DNA of 64,000 nucleotides from Nocardia carnea (GCF_029868855.1 NZ_JARWOV010000111.1:1-64000); one strand, 5' to 3'; positions 44,282 to 53,597 are shown, numbered from the stretch's first letter. Made by a program: numbers and translations. Notes: generated from the sequence alone by a model not told the origin.

Positions 44282-45450
44282 TGCGCGCGCTGTGCTGGAA
44301 CGGTGTCGACGACCTCGCGATCGAATCCGTACCCGACCCGGTGTTGGTGAATCCGCACGATGTGATCGTGCAGGTGGGTTTGACGACCACGTGCGGTTCG
44401 GACCTGCACTTCATCGACGGATATCTGCCGGGCATGCGGGCGGGCGACGTCTTCGGGCACGAGTTCATGGGTGAGGTCGTCGAGGCCGGCCGGGAGGTCA
44501 CCGCGACGAAGGTGGGTGCCCGAGTGGTCGTGCCCTCGTTCATCGGCTGCGGATCCTGCCGGTATTGCGAACGCGACCTGTATTCGGTGTGCGACACGAC
44601 CAACCCCAACGCCGCCCTGCAACAGCCCGTCCTCGGATATCCGACCGGCGGTATCTACGGCTACACCCACCCCTTCGGGGGATATCAGGGATCGCACGCA
44701 CAGTACATCCGCGTGCCGTTCGGCGATGTCAACTGCTTCACCGTCCCCGACGGCGTCACCGATGAACAGGCCCTGTTCTGCTCCGATGCCGTACCCACCG
44801 GTCTCATGGGCGCCGACTTCTGCGATATCGCCCCCGGCGACACAGTCGCGGTATGGGGCAGCGGCGGGGTGGGTTTGATGGCCGCGCATTCCGCCCGGCT
44901 GCTCGGCGCGGACCGCGTCGTCGTCATCGATCGGTTTCCCGAGCGACTCGCCCTGGCACAGGAGCGGTTCGACGCGGTCACGATCGACTACACACAGACC
45001 GACAGCGTCCAGGAGACACTGCGGGAGCTCACCGGCGGCCGCGGCCCGGACGCGTGTATCGACGCGGTCGGGATGGAGGCACACGGCACCGGCCTGCAAC
45101 AGGCCTACGACCGTGTCAAACAATTACTGCGTCTGGAAACCGACCGCGCCACACCGCTGCGCGAGGCAATTCTTGCCTGCGGTAAGGGCGGCGTGGTCTC
45201 TGTACTGGGCATCTACGGGCTCACCGACAAATTTCCGATGGGTGTGCTCACCAACAAGAGCCTCACGATCCGCACCGCCCAGCAACACGGACAGCGATAC
45301 ATGCCGCGGATGTTCGACTACATCCAGCAGGGCGACCTCGACCCGTCCTACCTGATCACCCATGACATGCCGCTGGAGGACGCTGTGCGAGGCTACGAGC
45401 TGTTCAAGACAAAAGAACAAGGATGTATCCGGGCGGTTTTCCGGCCGTGA
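44281..45450 (+). CDS. Zinc-dependent alcohol dehydrogenase (MDR family)
   Basis: A 389-residue medium-chain dehydrogenase. Catalytic zinc ligands fit Cys38 (TTCGSDLHF) and His60-Glu61 (GHEFMGEVVEAG); the structural-zinc Cys cluster is CGSCRYCERDLYSVC. The Rossmann motif is VWGSGGVGLMAA. The subfamily resembles formaldehyde dehydrogenase/threonine-dehydrogenase-type glutathione-independent enzymes by length and by the FPMGVLTNKSLTIRT region. It is coupled to the SRPBCC-like gene upstream and by GTGA to the DUF1360 gene downstream, making a three-gene operon. Substrate unknown. Confidence 0.92.
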   Translation: MRALCWNGVDDLAIESVPDPVLVNPHDVIVQVGLTTTCGSDLHFIDGYLPGMRAGDVFGHEFMGEVVEAGREVTATKVGARVVVPSFIGCGSCRYCERDLYSVCDTTNPNAALQQPVLGYPTGGIYGYTHPFGGYQGSHAQYIRVPFGDVNCFTVPDGVTDEQALFCSDAVPTGLMGADFCDIAPGDTVAVWGSGGVGLMAAHSARLLGADRVVVIDRFPERLALAQERFDAVTIDYTQTDSVQETLRELTGGRGPDACIDAVGMEAHGTGLQQAYDRVKQLLRLETDRATPLREAILACGKGGVVSVLGIYGLTDKFPMGVLTNKSLTIRTAQQHGQRYMPRMFDYIQQGDLDPSYLITHDMPLEDAVRGYELFKTKEQGCIRAVFRP

Positions 45451-45938
45451 GCGCCTCTCCTTCGCTGGGCGGCCGGGCCCTGATGATCGCCGGCTACGCG
45501 ATGGTTGTCGCGGCGGTAACGCTGCTGGGCGGTCTCACCGGCCGGCGACTCCCCCACGGTATGAGTGCCGGCGACCTGGTCCGCACGGCTTTCGCGGCAC
45601 ACAAACTGTCCCGCCTGGTGACCAAGGGCGCCGTCACCGCGCCGGTGCGGGCCCCGTTCACGAGTCCGAGCGGTGACGGCGGACCGGGCGAGGTGATGGA
45701 GCAGCCGAAACGCGGAAACGGTGCGGTGGGTAGCATCGGAGAGCTTCTCAGCTGCCCGTTCTGCTTCGACGTCTGGATCATCACCGCGTTGACCATCGGC
45801 CAGGTCTTCGCTCCCCGGGCGACCCGCACCGTGATCGACGGGGCAGCAGCCCTGGCCGGCGCGGACTTCCTGCATCTGGTCTACGCCAGTGCCCAGCAGA
45901 TCGCCGAAGGCGAACTGCCGATGGCCTCCCACTCTTGA
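45447..45938 (+). CDS. DUF1360 membrane protein
   Basis: A 163-residue protein with hydrophobic segments at the N-terminus (about 10-30), the middle and near residue 125-145. Its DUF1360 hallmarks are AAHKLSRLVTKGAVTAPVRA near the first third and LLSCPFCFDVWI with its CxxC-like pair. The GTG at 45447 overlaps the dehydrogenase stop (GTGA). DUF1360 proteins are uncharacterised; the operon setting suggests a link to the redox enzyme upstream. Confidence 0.82.
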   Translation: MSASPSLGGRALMIAGYAMVVAAVTLLGGLTGRRLPHGMSAGDLVRTAFAAHKLSRLVTKGAVTAPVRAPFTSPSGDGGPGEVMEQPKRGNGAVGSIGELLSCPFCFDVWIITALTIGQVFAPRATRTVIDGAAALAGADFLHLVYASAQQIAEGELPMASHS

Positions 45939-45988
45939 TTCCCGCGACCCATGATGCAGCGGGTGTTGTCGGCAGGTGAGCCCGACCG

Positions 45989-46429
45989 TCAGCGGCGGGA
46001 ATCCTGCCCCACATGGAAACGCTCGTTGTAGATGCGCAGCGCTTCCTCGACCACGCCCATAGAGACCGGCGCGAGCGCAATAGGGTCGGCGATCAACGGC
46101 TCATGGTCAGGACCGAAGCCGGCGACCCGACCGGTCAACAGCCACGGGAAACGGTCCCGCTCCTCACCGAGTTCGGCATATTTGCACAATCTGCGCGCGA
46201 TCCAATCACGCGCCGGGCGCGGCCACCAGGGCTCCGGGGTCACGACGGTGACAGATAGCCCCGGCAGATCCACATCGGCCTCGAAATCGTGACTGGGACC
46301 TTCCGCATCACGTGCCGGTCCGTGTGAATACCGCAGGTAGATCACCTCGTCACGATCCGCGACCAACGCACACAGTTCATCGAAATGCCCAATGCTCTGC
46401 TCCAGCTCCCAGAGATCGTCCGCCGCCAT
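45989..46429 (-). CDS. DUF6098-like small hypothetical protein
   Basis: A 146-residue soluble protein: the region DEVIYLRYSHGPARDAEGPS and the C-terminal ALAPVSMGVVEEALRIYNER are typical of actinomycete DUF6098 proteins, often found near stress or redox genes. ATG 46429 starts the conserved MAADDLWELEQ sequence. Function unknown. It is convergent with the DUF1360 gene. Confidence 0.75.
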   Translation of the reverse strand: MAADDLWELEQSIGHFDELCALVADRDEVIYLRYSHGPARDAEGPSHDFEADVDLPGLSVTVVTPEPWWPRPARDWIARRLCKYAELGEERDRFPWLLTGRVAGFGPDHEPLIADPIALAPVSMGVVEEALRIYNERFHVGQDSRR

Positions 46430-46570
46430 AGCCCGACGATAACCAGCGGTCGACCGAGACCCTCCACGGTGCCTCGCCCGAGCCGCTGAGCAGGCCAATG
46501 ACCCCCGCAGCCGATATCGCCGCTGTGCAGATGATGATGGAGGTGGCCCGCGGACTGCCCGACAGGGATA

Positions 46571-47512
46571 TCAGTGGCGAAGCGCGCACAGCATCGCGGT
46601 CGCGAGCTCGACGACGTACCGTGCGCCCGAGCCGTCGGGATCCTGGTCGGGATCGTAGATCGCGATGCTCGCGCCCACGCAGCCCGGTTCGGCGACGGCC
46701 GAGGTCACGAGTTCGGTGAGCTGTGTGCGCGAGAGCCCGCCCGGTTCGTCGGGGAAGCCCGCGATCCCTTGCGCCGGGAACTCCGCGGGGTCGAGGACAT
46801 CAACGTCGATGTGCAGCCACCACCCCGGGGTCGATTTCCGCACATGCGCGACGGCCGCTCGGCTCGACGCCGAGGGAGCGGCGGCCGTCTCGGCAGCGTT
46901 GCGCTTCCACACCCCGAGATCGGCGAGAGTCCCGATGTTCAGCTCCCGCCGCCACTCGTCGTCGCGCTGTCCGAGCAGCGCGAGCAATTCACGGCCCAGC
47001 GCGGGAAGGCCGGTGGTCACGGGCCCGTTCAAACCGCGCGCGGTCAGACCGACCAGCATCCCGATCTCGGAGTTCGCCACCTCCCCGTCTTCCGAGGCGT
47101 CCAGCGGCGTGGTGTCTTCGTGTCCGTCGACATGGAGGAGGCCGACGGTCCCGAGCACGTCGCGGGCACCGCGGACCGCGCCGACGAGCGCGGAGCAGTC
47201 ACCTCCGACCACGAGTGGAAACCGCCTGTCCCGGAGCGCGGCGGATACCGCCGAAGCCAGCCGGCCTTGGATGTCGACGACGGCGACTTCGTTGAGGAGG
47301 CCGTTGGGTCCACGTTCGGCGGACTGCTCGGCCGGTGTGAGGTCTCCGAGGTCGTCGAGCGGGAGCGGGGAATCGATATCGGCGAGGCCGGCGCGCCGCA
47401 GCGCCGCTGCGGCGACGGTCTGGTTGCCCTTGCGGGCGTACCCGTCGAACGCGACTCCTATGAGTGCTACGCGGCGAGGCGGGTCGATCCGGGTGGCGGA
47501 GGGAGCGGTCAT
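46571..47512 (-). CDS. Arginase/agmatinase/formiminoglutamase-family protein
   Basis: A 313-residue ureohydrolase-fold protein. Metal-site motifs are VVGGDCSALVG (usually GGDHS; His replaced by Cys), LLHVDGHEDTT (family DAHxD) and HIDVDVLDPAEFPAQG (DxDxxDP). The Cys in the first motif occurs in a subset of the family and makes classical arginase activity uncertain. ATG 47512 follows GGAAGG. It is 60 bp downstream of and on the same strand as the antiporter gene. Confidence 0.87.
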   Translation of the reverse strand: MTAPSATRIDPPRRVALIGVAFDGYARKGNQTVAAAALRRAGLADIDSPLPLDDLGDLTPAEQSAERGPNGLLNEVAVVDIQGRLASAVSAALRDRRFPLVVGGDCSALVGAVRGARDVLGTVGLLHVDGHEDTTPLDASEDGEVANSEIGMLVGLTARGLNGPVTTGLPALGRELLALLGQRDDEWRRELNIGTLADLGVWKRNAAETAAAPSASSRAAVAHVRKSTPGWWLHIDVDVLDPAEFPAQGIAGFPDEPGGLSRTQLTELVTSAVAEPGCVGASIAIYDPDQDPDGSGARYVVELATAMLCALRH

Positions 47513-47572
47513 CGCAGCCTTCCGAGCGTTCGTCGGCGTCCGGTGTCGTGGCAGAACCAAGTGTAGAACCGA

Positions 47573-48868
47573 TCAGCGTCCGGGCCGCACCTCGGGCGGA
47601 AGGATCCGAGGTTGCACCTCGGGCAGCACGCGAGACCGCGGATGCGCCAGCGGCATGAGCACCCCGGTCATTGCCGTTGTCACCAGCGCCATAACCACCA
47701 TCACTGAATACAGCGCGGTATCGAGGAGACCCAGTCGAAGTCCTACGGACAGCGCGATGAGCTCGGTGAGCCCCCTGGTGTTGAGCAGGATCGCGAGAGT
47801 AGCCGAAGACCGCACGCGGATACCGCTCATACGGGCACCGGCGTAGGTGCCGAGACCCTTGCCGCCGATGGCAACCAACAGCACGAGGGCCAGTTCGCCC
47901 AGTACGGAGCCATCGATCTCGGAAAGGTCTACGGCCAACCCCGCGACAGCAAAGAACACCGGCAGCAGCAGCGAAGCAGCGCGTCGAACCCACGGCAGCG
48001 CCCATTCGTGCACGCTGTCCCAGTTTCGGCGCGGCACAGCCACACCGAAGAGAAAGGCCCCGAAGACCAGGTGCAGCCCCATCCACTCGGTGGCCCCGGC
48101 GGACAAGGCCAACCCGGCCGCGACCACAGCCAGTACACCGGCACCCCACCGCGGCGTGATCGTGGACCGGCCTCGATTCCAGCGCTCCCCCAGCCGAGTC
48201 AGTGCAGGTCGCACCACCATGATGAGCAGCGCGGCGAACGGCACTACGAAAAGAATCTGCCACAGCGCGACCGCCCCGCCGGCCATCGCGGCTACGACTG
48301 CGAGCAGTGTCCACGCCAGAACGTCACCCACTGCCGCACAAGCCAGTGCGAGCGCACCGATCCGGGTTTCCATCAGCCCGCGGTCGCCCAGGATGCGGGC
48401 CAGCACGGGAAATGCAGTGACCGACATCGCGGTTCCCATGAACAGCGCGAAGGTCAGGCGATGCTCACCGGGGTGGTTGTCGACCAGATACAGCGCCAGC
48501 GCGGCCCCCAGCACAAAAGGCGCCGCCATGGAACCCAGGGCAACCCGGGCCACCGCTTTCCCCTGCCCCCGCAACAACTTCTCGTTCAATTCCGCGCCGA
48601 CGAGAAACATGAAAAGCACAACGCCCGCGTCCGCGAGGATCCGCAGGGAAGGGCGCACCTCGGCCGGGAACAGCAGCCGAGTCAGCTCACCACCGAACAA
48701 CGTCGGGCCGAGCAGAATTCCTGCACAGATCTCACCGACCACGGCCGGTTGGCCGGCCCGCTCGGCGAGCCACCCGGCAAGTCGAGCCACCGCGAGGATC
48801 AGCGCGAACACCACCAGCAGACGCAACAGCACATCCGGAGTCACCGAGCCCACCCGTTCACCGGGCAA
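47573..48868 (-). CDS. Cation:proton antiporter (CPA2/KefB type)
   Basis: A 431-residue polytopic membrane protein with about 12-13 helices and the CPA2 motifs GQPAVVGEICAGILLGPTLF near the N-terminus, DAGVVLFMFLVGAELN, and NTRGLTELIALSVG in the second half. It probably exchanges Na+ or K+ for protons across the cytoplasmic membrane. The longest frame starts at a TTG (48868); GTGs at 48853 or 48844 are equally possible starts. It is divergent from the methyltransferase, sharing a region with Fur/Zur-like boxes, but these lie over 180 bp from its start. Confidence 0.88.
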   Translation of the reverse strand: MPGERVGSVTPDVLLRLLVVFALILAVARLAGWLAERAGQPAVVGEICAGILLGPTLFGGELTRLLFPAEVRPSLRILADAGVVLFMFLVGAELNEKLLRGQGKAVARVALGSMAAPFVLGAALALYLVDNHPGEHRLTFALFMGTAMSVTAFPVLARILGDRGLMETRIGALALACAAVGDVLAWTLLAVVAAMAGGAVALWQILFVVPFAALLIMVVRPALTRLGERWNRGRSTITPRWGAGVLAVVAAGLALSAGATEWMGLHLVFGAFLFGVAVPRRNWDSVHEWALPWVRRAASLLLPVFFAVAGLAVDLSEIDGSVLGELALVLLVAIGGKGLGTYAGARMSGIRVRSSATLAILLNTRGLTELIALSVGLRLGLLDTALYSVMVVMALVTTAMTGVLMPLAHPRSRVLPEVQPRILPPEVRPGR

Positions 48869-49050
48869 ACCGTTGCACCGACGCCGTTGTGCTGTCGGCC
48901 CACTCCGTCACCGCGACAATTCCGTCGATCACGACCCGAGGCGATATGACCTGTGCTGGACCCACACGGCCGGGCGAACCCTCTCGAAAGCCGGAGCTCT
49001 ACCGAAGGTCCGGCTGCCGACGCGCGCCGAACCGCGCCCTCCACCATCAT

Positions 49051-49075
49051 ATTGAAAATGATAATGCTTTCCAAT
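49051..49075. promoter_or_regulatory. Fur/Zur-like box 1
   Basis: An AT-rich 25-bp imperfect palindrome in GC-rich DNA, starting ATTGAAAATGATAATG and ending CTTTCCAAT. The TGAAAATGATAAT core resembles Zur boxes of actinomycetes (TGAAAATGATTTTCA type) and Fur-family sites generally, not IdeR sites. It may act on the antiporter, the methyltransferase or both. Confidence 0.55.
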
Positions 49076-49185
49076 AGACGGTTGTCGAGTGGTACCGATC
49101 CCCGGCGAGCCCCCCTGCGACCACAGCCCTGAATCACCGGAACGGCGACATCGCAAACCCTTTCACCGACATCGAATCACCCGCA

Positions 49186-49206
49186 TAATGATAATCTTTT
49201 TCATTA
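49186..49206 (+). promoter_or_regulatory. Fur/Zur-like box 2 upstream of the methyltransferase
   Basis: TAATGA (49186-49191) and TCATTA (49201-49206) flank a 9-base AT-rich centre TAATCTTTT, a 21-bp inverted repeat with the TGATAATC core of Fur-family operators. It is 41 bp before ATG 49248, in the promoter position. Confidence 0.62.
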
Positions 49207-49247
49207 AGCAGTCGCGTGGCTGCGGTCCCGAAGCAGGAGAGATGTGC

Positions 49248-49961
49248 ATGGACGACTTCTACTCGCCGGTCGCCGAGTTCTACGACCTGGTCCCCCGCGC
49301 TCACGCCGAAGGCGAAGCCGCCCTGCGGAAGATACTGGCCGAGGTCGATCCGAGCGCGGGTTCGGTGGTCGATATCGGGGCGGGCACCGGGCGTACCTGC
49401 CGCATCGTCGCCGAGGTGCTGCCGACGGCGAAAATCCTTGCCTGCGAACCCGCACCCGCAATGCGGGCGGTCCTGACCCACGATGTCGTCGCCGACGACG
49501 ACCTGCGACGGCGCGTCACCATCGTGGCCGAACCGGCGGAATCGGTCGTCCTGCCCGACTCGATCTCGGCATTGATCGTCTTCGGAGTTCTCGGGCATAT
49601 CGGAGCCGAACAGCGCCGCGCACTGTGGGATCGAGTACTCCCCCGGCTCGCACCCGGAGCGCCGGTACTGGTGGAACTGCTGCCCGTCACCCGCCCTACG
49701 ACGTTGCCCAGAATGGAACTGGCCCGGGAGCAGATCGGCGACCTCGTCTACGAAGGGTCACTCGAGGCCGAACCGGCCGGCGGTGACCTGATCCGAATGA
49801 CCTCCACGTGGCAGATCAGCGGCGATGCGGCGCCTACCCGGGTGGTCCGGAATGTCAGCGAATGGCATACGTTCGGCATCGAGGATCTGGCTGCGGAGAC
49901 CGGGCTGGCCGGGGAACAGCTCACCGCACAGGCCGGGGTCCTGCGCGCTCCACGCAGCTGA
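49248..49961 (+). CDS. SAM-dependent methyltransferase (class I)
   Basis: A 237-residue methyltransferase. Motif I is SVVDIGAGTGRTCR, the acidic loop is ILACEPAPAMRA, and ISALIVFGVLGHI is the post-II region. A C-terminal beta-rich part (SLEAEPAGGDLIRMTSTW...) resembles the lids of small-molecule methyltransferases. ATG 49248 is preferred over 49242 for ribosome-binding-site spacing from GGAG. It is convergent with the P450 that ends the second metallophore operon and has a Fur/Zur-like box before it, so it is probably a tailoring or resistance gene of that locus under metal control. Confidence 0.88.
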   Translation: MDDFYSPVAEFYDLVPRAHAEGEAALRKILAEVDPSAGSVVDIGAGTGRTCRIVAEVLPTAKILACEPAPAMRAVLTHDVVADDDLRRRVTIVAEPAESVVLPDSISALIVFGVLGHIGAEQRRALWDRVLPRLAPGAPVLVELLPVTRPTTLPRMELAREQIGDLVYEGSLEAEPAGGDLIRMTSTWQISGDAAPTRVVRNVSEWHTFGIEDLAAETGLAGEQLTAQAGVLRAPRS

Positions 49962-49968
49962 GCCGGGT

Positions 49969-50001
49969 GGATGTACCCGCAGTCCTGCCGCGGGTACATC
50001 C
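49969..50001. terminator. Bidirectional terminator hairpin
   Basis: GGATGTACCCGC (49969-49980) and GCGGGTACATCC (49990-50001) are a perfect 12-bp stem with a 9-base loop, placed exactly between the convergent methyltransferase and P450 stops. Confidence 0.75.
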
Positions 50002-50011
50002 GCCCCGTACG

Positions 50012-51304
50012 TCAGCGTTTCTCGTCGATTCGCACCGTGATGCCACCGCTCGGGTGCATCCCGATCAAGCCCACGGGCCGCGCATCGGTCGTGATCAGTT
50101 CACCGTCGACTCCGCGCGCAATGGCGACGAACGCGGCTTTGATCGCCATGGTGGCGAAGTTGGCACCGATACAGCGATGCGGGCCTACCCCGAACGGCAG
50201 GAACTCGTGCGGCGCCGGGCGGTGATAATGCTCGGAACCGGGGTCCCAGCGGAGCGGGTCGAACCGTTCCGGTTCCCGCCATACCGAGTCCAGCCGATGA
50301 GTGTGAAACGGACTGAAGAGCAACAGATCCCCGGGGACGAATACCTGCCCGGCCAGGGTGAATTCCTCCGCAACCCGCCGGGAAATGACCGCCGTGGCGG
50401 GGTAGAGCCGCATGGTCTCGGATACGAGGTGGTCCACTCCGGGTGGCCCGGGCCCGGTCACGGGGCGATCGGCGACAGCGGCGGCGATCGCCGTCCAGAG
50501 CGGACGATCGCGCAGCGTGCAGAACAGCATCCACGACAGCTGCGCCGCCGTGGTTTCGGCTCCGGCCTCGAGCAGGCTGACCAATTGGTCGGTGATCTCG
50601 TCGCCGGTGAGCCGGTCGTCGTCGACCCCGCGCAGCAACACACCGAGGACGTCGTCACCCGATTCCTCCTGTTCGCCGCGCCGCTCGATCTCGGCGATCA
50701 CCCAGCGGTGGACCGAGGAACGGGCCAGCAGGGCCCGGCGCCAGACGGGTGACCCCGAACCGCGCTCGATACTGCCGCCGACCACATCGGTGTCGATGGC
50801 GCGGTGGATATCCTGCAGCCAATCGACCAAGCCTTCGGACCTTTCCACGGCGGCGCTGCCGAAAAGGCTCTCCAGGGTGGCCAGTCGCATGGCCCGGCGT
50901 AGCGCGGGGTACACGTCGATGACCGTGCCCGGTACCCATTCCGCCATGGCATTCTCGATATGCCGGGTCACCGTATCGAGATGCTCGGAGACCCGGCGCG
51001 CGGTGAATGCCGGGGTGACCAGCCGGCGCAGCCGCCGGTGCCGGTCACCGTCGTTGACCAGTAGCGCGGACCGACCGGTCAGCGGGGCCAGCCCGGCGAA
51101 TGCCGCTTCCCAGCTGAAGAGGTGACTGCTCGCGAGGATGAATGCACTGGCTTCGGTGCCGAGAGCGAGCCGGAAGCGCATCGGTCCGGCGCCGAGTGTG
51201 GAGATTGCTCCGTTCTCTCGGTACAGCCGCTGCATCGTGGTGTACGGGTCGGCCGAGAACGCCTGCAGGTCGGCCAGTTCACGTGGCGAATCGGTGGTGG
51301 TCAT
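50012..51304 (-). CDS. Cytochrome P450 of the second metallophore operon
   Basis: A 430-residue P450. I-helix motif LEAGAETTAAQLSW, K-helix SETMRLYP, and haem loop FLPFGVGPHRCIGANFA. ATG 51304 overlaps the reductase stop (ATGA), placing it last in a coupled operon. The Streptomyces coelibactin locus likewise carries a P450 beside cysteine-type NRPSs and a thiazolinyl imide reductase. It is likely to oxidise a ring or aryl carbon of the metallophore, for example to aromatise a thiazoline or hydroxylate the starter; not testable from sequence. Confidence 0.93.
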   Translation of the reverse strand: MTTTDSPRELADLQAFSADPYTTMQRLYRENGAISTLGAGPMRFRLALGTEASAFILASSHLFSWEAAFAGLAPLTGRSALLVNDGDRHRRLRRLVTPAFTARRVSEHLDTVTRHIENAMAEWVPGTVIDVYPALRRAMRLATLESLFGSAAVERSEGLVDWLQDIHRAIDTDVVGGSIERGSGSPVWRRALLARSSVHRWVIAEIERRGEQEESGDDVLGVLLRGVDDDRLTGDEITDQLVSLLEAGAETTAAQLSWMLFCTLRDRPLWTAIAAAVADRPVTGPGPPGVDHLVSETMRLYPATAVISRRVAEEFTLAGQVFVPGDLLLFSPFHTHRLDSVWREPERFDPLRWDPGSEHYHRPAPHEFLPFGVGPHRCIGANFATMAIKAAFVAIARGVDGELITTDARPVGLIGMHPSGGITVRIDEKR

Positions 51305-52464
51305 CGGGCATCACCGGTCCGCGGCGGACCCGCAGCGAGCAGTTCCGGCAGCGGCACCGGCGTGGGGGTGTCCGGCCGGATCAGCTCCGGCTGCCCGAGA
51401 ACCGTCGTGAGTCGTTGCCATAGGGCAGTTACGGTCATCGCCCATTGGCCGGCGCCGGGAGACCGGCGCGGATCCGCGATATCGGCGCGCAACCGGCCGA
51501 GAGCTACCCGGATACCGCCCGGCCAGAGTTCATCGAAAACCGCCTGGAACGTCGGCCCGGCCGCCGGGCCGATGATCCGAGTGCTCGGCACATCCAACCG
51601 TTCGGTGCCGGGTCCGGACATGACAAGGCGTCCGGTCGCGTCGCGATCGGTGTGCAGCCGCGGGCTCCACAGCACCGGACCGTGGGTATCGGCCAGGGAC
51701 AGCACGCCGCCTTCGAACGCGATCGCGACCCGGTGCAACAGGAGTGCGTGATTGTCCGGGTCGGCGGGGTGGATCTGGTTCTGCACCCGCAACGACACCG
51801 GAACACCCCCGATCACCGCGGCCAGCTGGGTGTAGGGCATCGGCGGATCGGCCAGTGCGGCCACCTCCGGGGCGACGGGTGCGGGGTCGCCGATCGCCCA
51901 CGGCCGGAGCCGGCCGACGGCCCGGCCGATGATATCGAGCAGCGAATACACCACCTGACCACCGGCCGCGGCATCCACATGCAACGGCCGCTGCCGCTCA
52001 CGCAGGATCTCGGCGGCCCGCAGAAACTGCTCGACCGGCTCCAGATACGGATAGAAGGAGTTCAGCCGGTAGCAGACGCCGTTCTCCCGGGCGGTCCGCA
52101 GGCAGTCGGTGAGCTCATCGGGGTGCAGCAGATGCTCCTGCAATACATGGATACCGCGGCTCATCAGGCTCTGCGCCAGTTTCGCGCCGTCACCGCCGGC
52201 GGCGCCGGCCCGCACCGCGACACAGGCGATATCGATATCGCCGGGCACCTGTTCGACACCCAGGTAATGCGGTACCCCATAGGATTCCGCGTACGCCAGC
52301 GACGCAGCGCTACCGCGCGAGACGATACCCGCGAGCTCGACCTCCGGGTCTTCGCGCACCGCGTGCAGATACACCCGGCCGAAGGACGTACCGCATACGA
52401 CCACTTTCGGTGGTCCGGGCTGCGCGCCGCTGCGCCCGCTCGATACTTGCGGCGATTCGTTCAC
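51301..52464 (-). CDS. Thiazolinyl imide reductase (Irp3/PchG-like)
   Basis: A 387-residue Gfo/Idh/MocA-fold oxidoreductase matching the Irp3/YbtU/PchG group: NADP-binding KVVVCGTSFGRVYLHAV near residue 20, VSRGSAASLAYAESYGVP, and LQEHLLHPDELTDCLRTAR with YRLNSFYPYLEPVEQFLRAA. These enzymes reduce an NRPS-bound thiazoline to thiazolidine with NADPH. Its presence with cysteine-type cyclisation NRPSs predicts at least one thiazolidine ring in the product. The GTG start at 52464 overlaps the dehydrogenase stop. Confidence 0.92.
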   Translation of the reverse strand: MNESPQVSSGRSGAQPGPPKVVVCGTSFGRVYLHAVREDPEVELAGIVSRGSAASLAYAESYGVPHYLGVEQVPGDIDIACVAVRAGAAGGDGAKLAQSLMSRGIHVLQEHLLHPDELTDCLRTARENGVCYRLNSFYPYLEPVEQFLRAAEILRERQRPLHVDAAAGGQVVYSLLDIIGRAVGRLRPWAIGDPAPVAPEVAALADPPMPYTQLAAVIGGVPVSLRVQNQIHPADPDNHALLLHRVAIAFEGGVLSLADTHGPVLWSPRLHTDRDATGRLVMSGPGTERLDVPSTRIIGPAAGPTFQAVFDELWPGGIRVALGRLRADIADPRRSPGAGQWAMTVTALWQRLTTVLGQPELIRPDTPTPVPLPELLAAGPPRTGDAR

Positions 52465-53597
52465 AGGCTACCGATCTCCATGGGTTCATCGTGGGCGTGC
52501 TGATGGGTCCGGAATACGGGCAATGCCCCGAGGGCGGCCACGGCATCGAGTAGTCCGCGGGGGTCGAGGACCTCGTCGGCGTAGTGCAGACCCGCCGCGA
52601 TCTTCCCGGCCAGCACCGCCTCGACCGCGTATGCGGCCGTGGCGGCGGTGAGTTCGAAACTGCTCGGCGTGCGCAACACCGCGGTGTCGGTACGGCCCGG
52701 CCGGTGCACCGTGAACGCCATCAGATAGAAGGGGGCGAGACCGGCCAGATCGAGCCCGGCCGCCGCGCCGATCTCGGCGGCGACGGCGGCCAGCGTGGCC
52801 GGGTCGCTTCCCACGCGGCCGCGGAGCCGGGTCAGCGTGAGCCGCAGCGCACTGCCCACGAACACGTTGTACCAGTGGAGATCGTCGAGTCCGGTCGTCC
52901 GGGCGAGCCGTTCGGCATCGGCGGTCAGGAACGGCATCGTGGTCACCCGGCCGGGGAACCCGGCGACCTCCACATCCTCGCGTACCGGCAGCGCATTGCG
53001 CCGGCGGCAGCCACCCGACCACGCGGCAAGCGTTTCGCCGTACCAGTGGCCGGCGGCCGCGCCGTCGGAACTGTCCAGCGACAGGGCGAGATCGCCCGCG
53101 GAGGCCGCCGCGAACGGCTCGATACCGCCCGCGTAGACGACCAGCCGAGCGCCGGTGAGATCGTCGGCCAGCAGCCGGGGGACGATATTGGCCAGGCCGG
53201 GCAACATACCGGCGGACAACACCGCGGTCCGCTCGCCGGTCACCAGCGGCGACCCGTCCAGCAGCCGATAGGCCGGCCCGTCCCCGGAAACATCGACATA
53301 GTCGCTCCCGGCCGTCAACGCGGCCCGCGCCACCCGGTCCACCAACAGATACGACGGGCCCGCGCAGTTGAGGACCAGCCGCGCTCCCGCGCAGAACCGG
53401 GCAAGCGATGCCGGATCGTCGGCGTCCACGCGCCGTACCTCGGCCCCGGGCGGTACGGGCCCGGACGCGACCCCGCCGATAGTGCGCGCGCCGAGCCGCA
53501 CTTCGCCGATACCGAGCCGGGTGAGCATCCGCACCGCCGCCCGCCCGACCACTCCGGTGGCGCCGAGCACGGCCACCGGGCCCGTCGCAGCGGTCAC
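52461..53597 (-). CDS. Saccharopine-dehydrogenase-like oxidoreductase in the metallophore operon
   Basis: A 378-residue NAD(P)-binding protein with AVLGATGVVGRAAVRMLTRL at the N-terminus and NCAGPSYLLVDRVARAALTA, as in the saccharopine dehydrogenase-like/trans-enoyl reductase group. The last residues include THQHAHDEPME, a His-rich stretch that could bind metal. GTGA overlaps on both sides tie it to the NRPS upstream and the reductase downstream. Its reaction is unknown: reduction of an imine or carbonyl on the chain, or an opine-type condensation, are possibilities. It is not part of the yersiniabactin or pyochelin core sets. Confidence 0.8.
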   Translation of the reverse strand: MTAATGPVAVLGATGVVGRAAVRMLTRLGIGEVRLGARTIGGVASGPVPPGAEVRRVDADDPASLARFCAGARLVLNCAGPSYLLVDRVARAALTAGSDYVDVSGDGPAYRLLDGSPLVTGERTAVLSAGMLPGLANIVPRLLADDLTGARLVVYAGGIEPFAAASAGDLALSLDSSDGAAAGHWYGETLAAWSGGCRRRNALPVREDVEVAGFPGRVTTMPFLTADAERLARTTGLDDLHWYNVFVGSALRLTLTRLRGRVGSDPATLAAVAAEIGAAAGLDLAGLAPFYLMAFTVHRPGRTDTAVLRTPSSFELTAATAAYAVEAVLAGKIAAGLHYADEVLDPRGLLDAVAALGALPVFRTHQHAHDEPMEIGSL

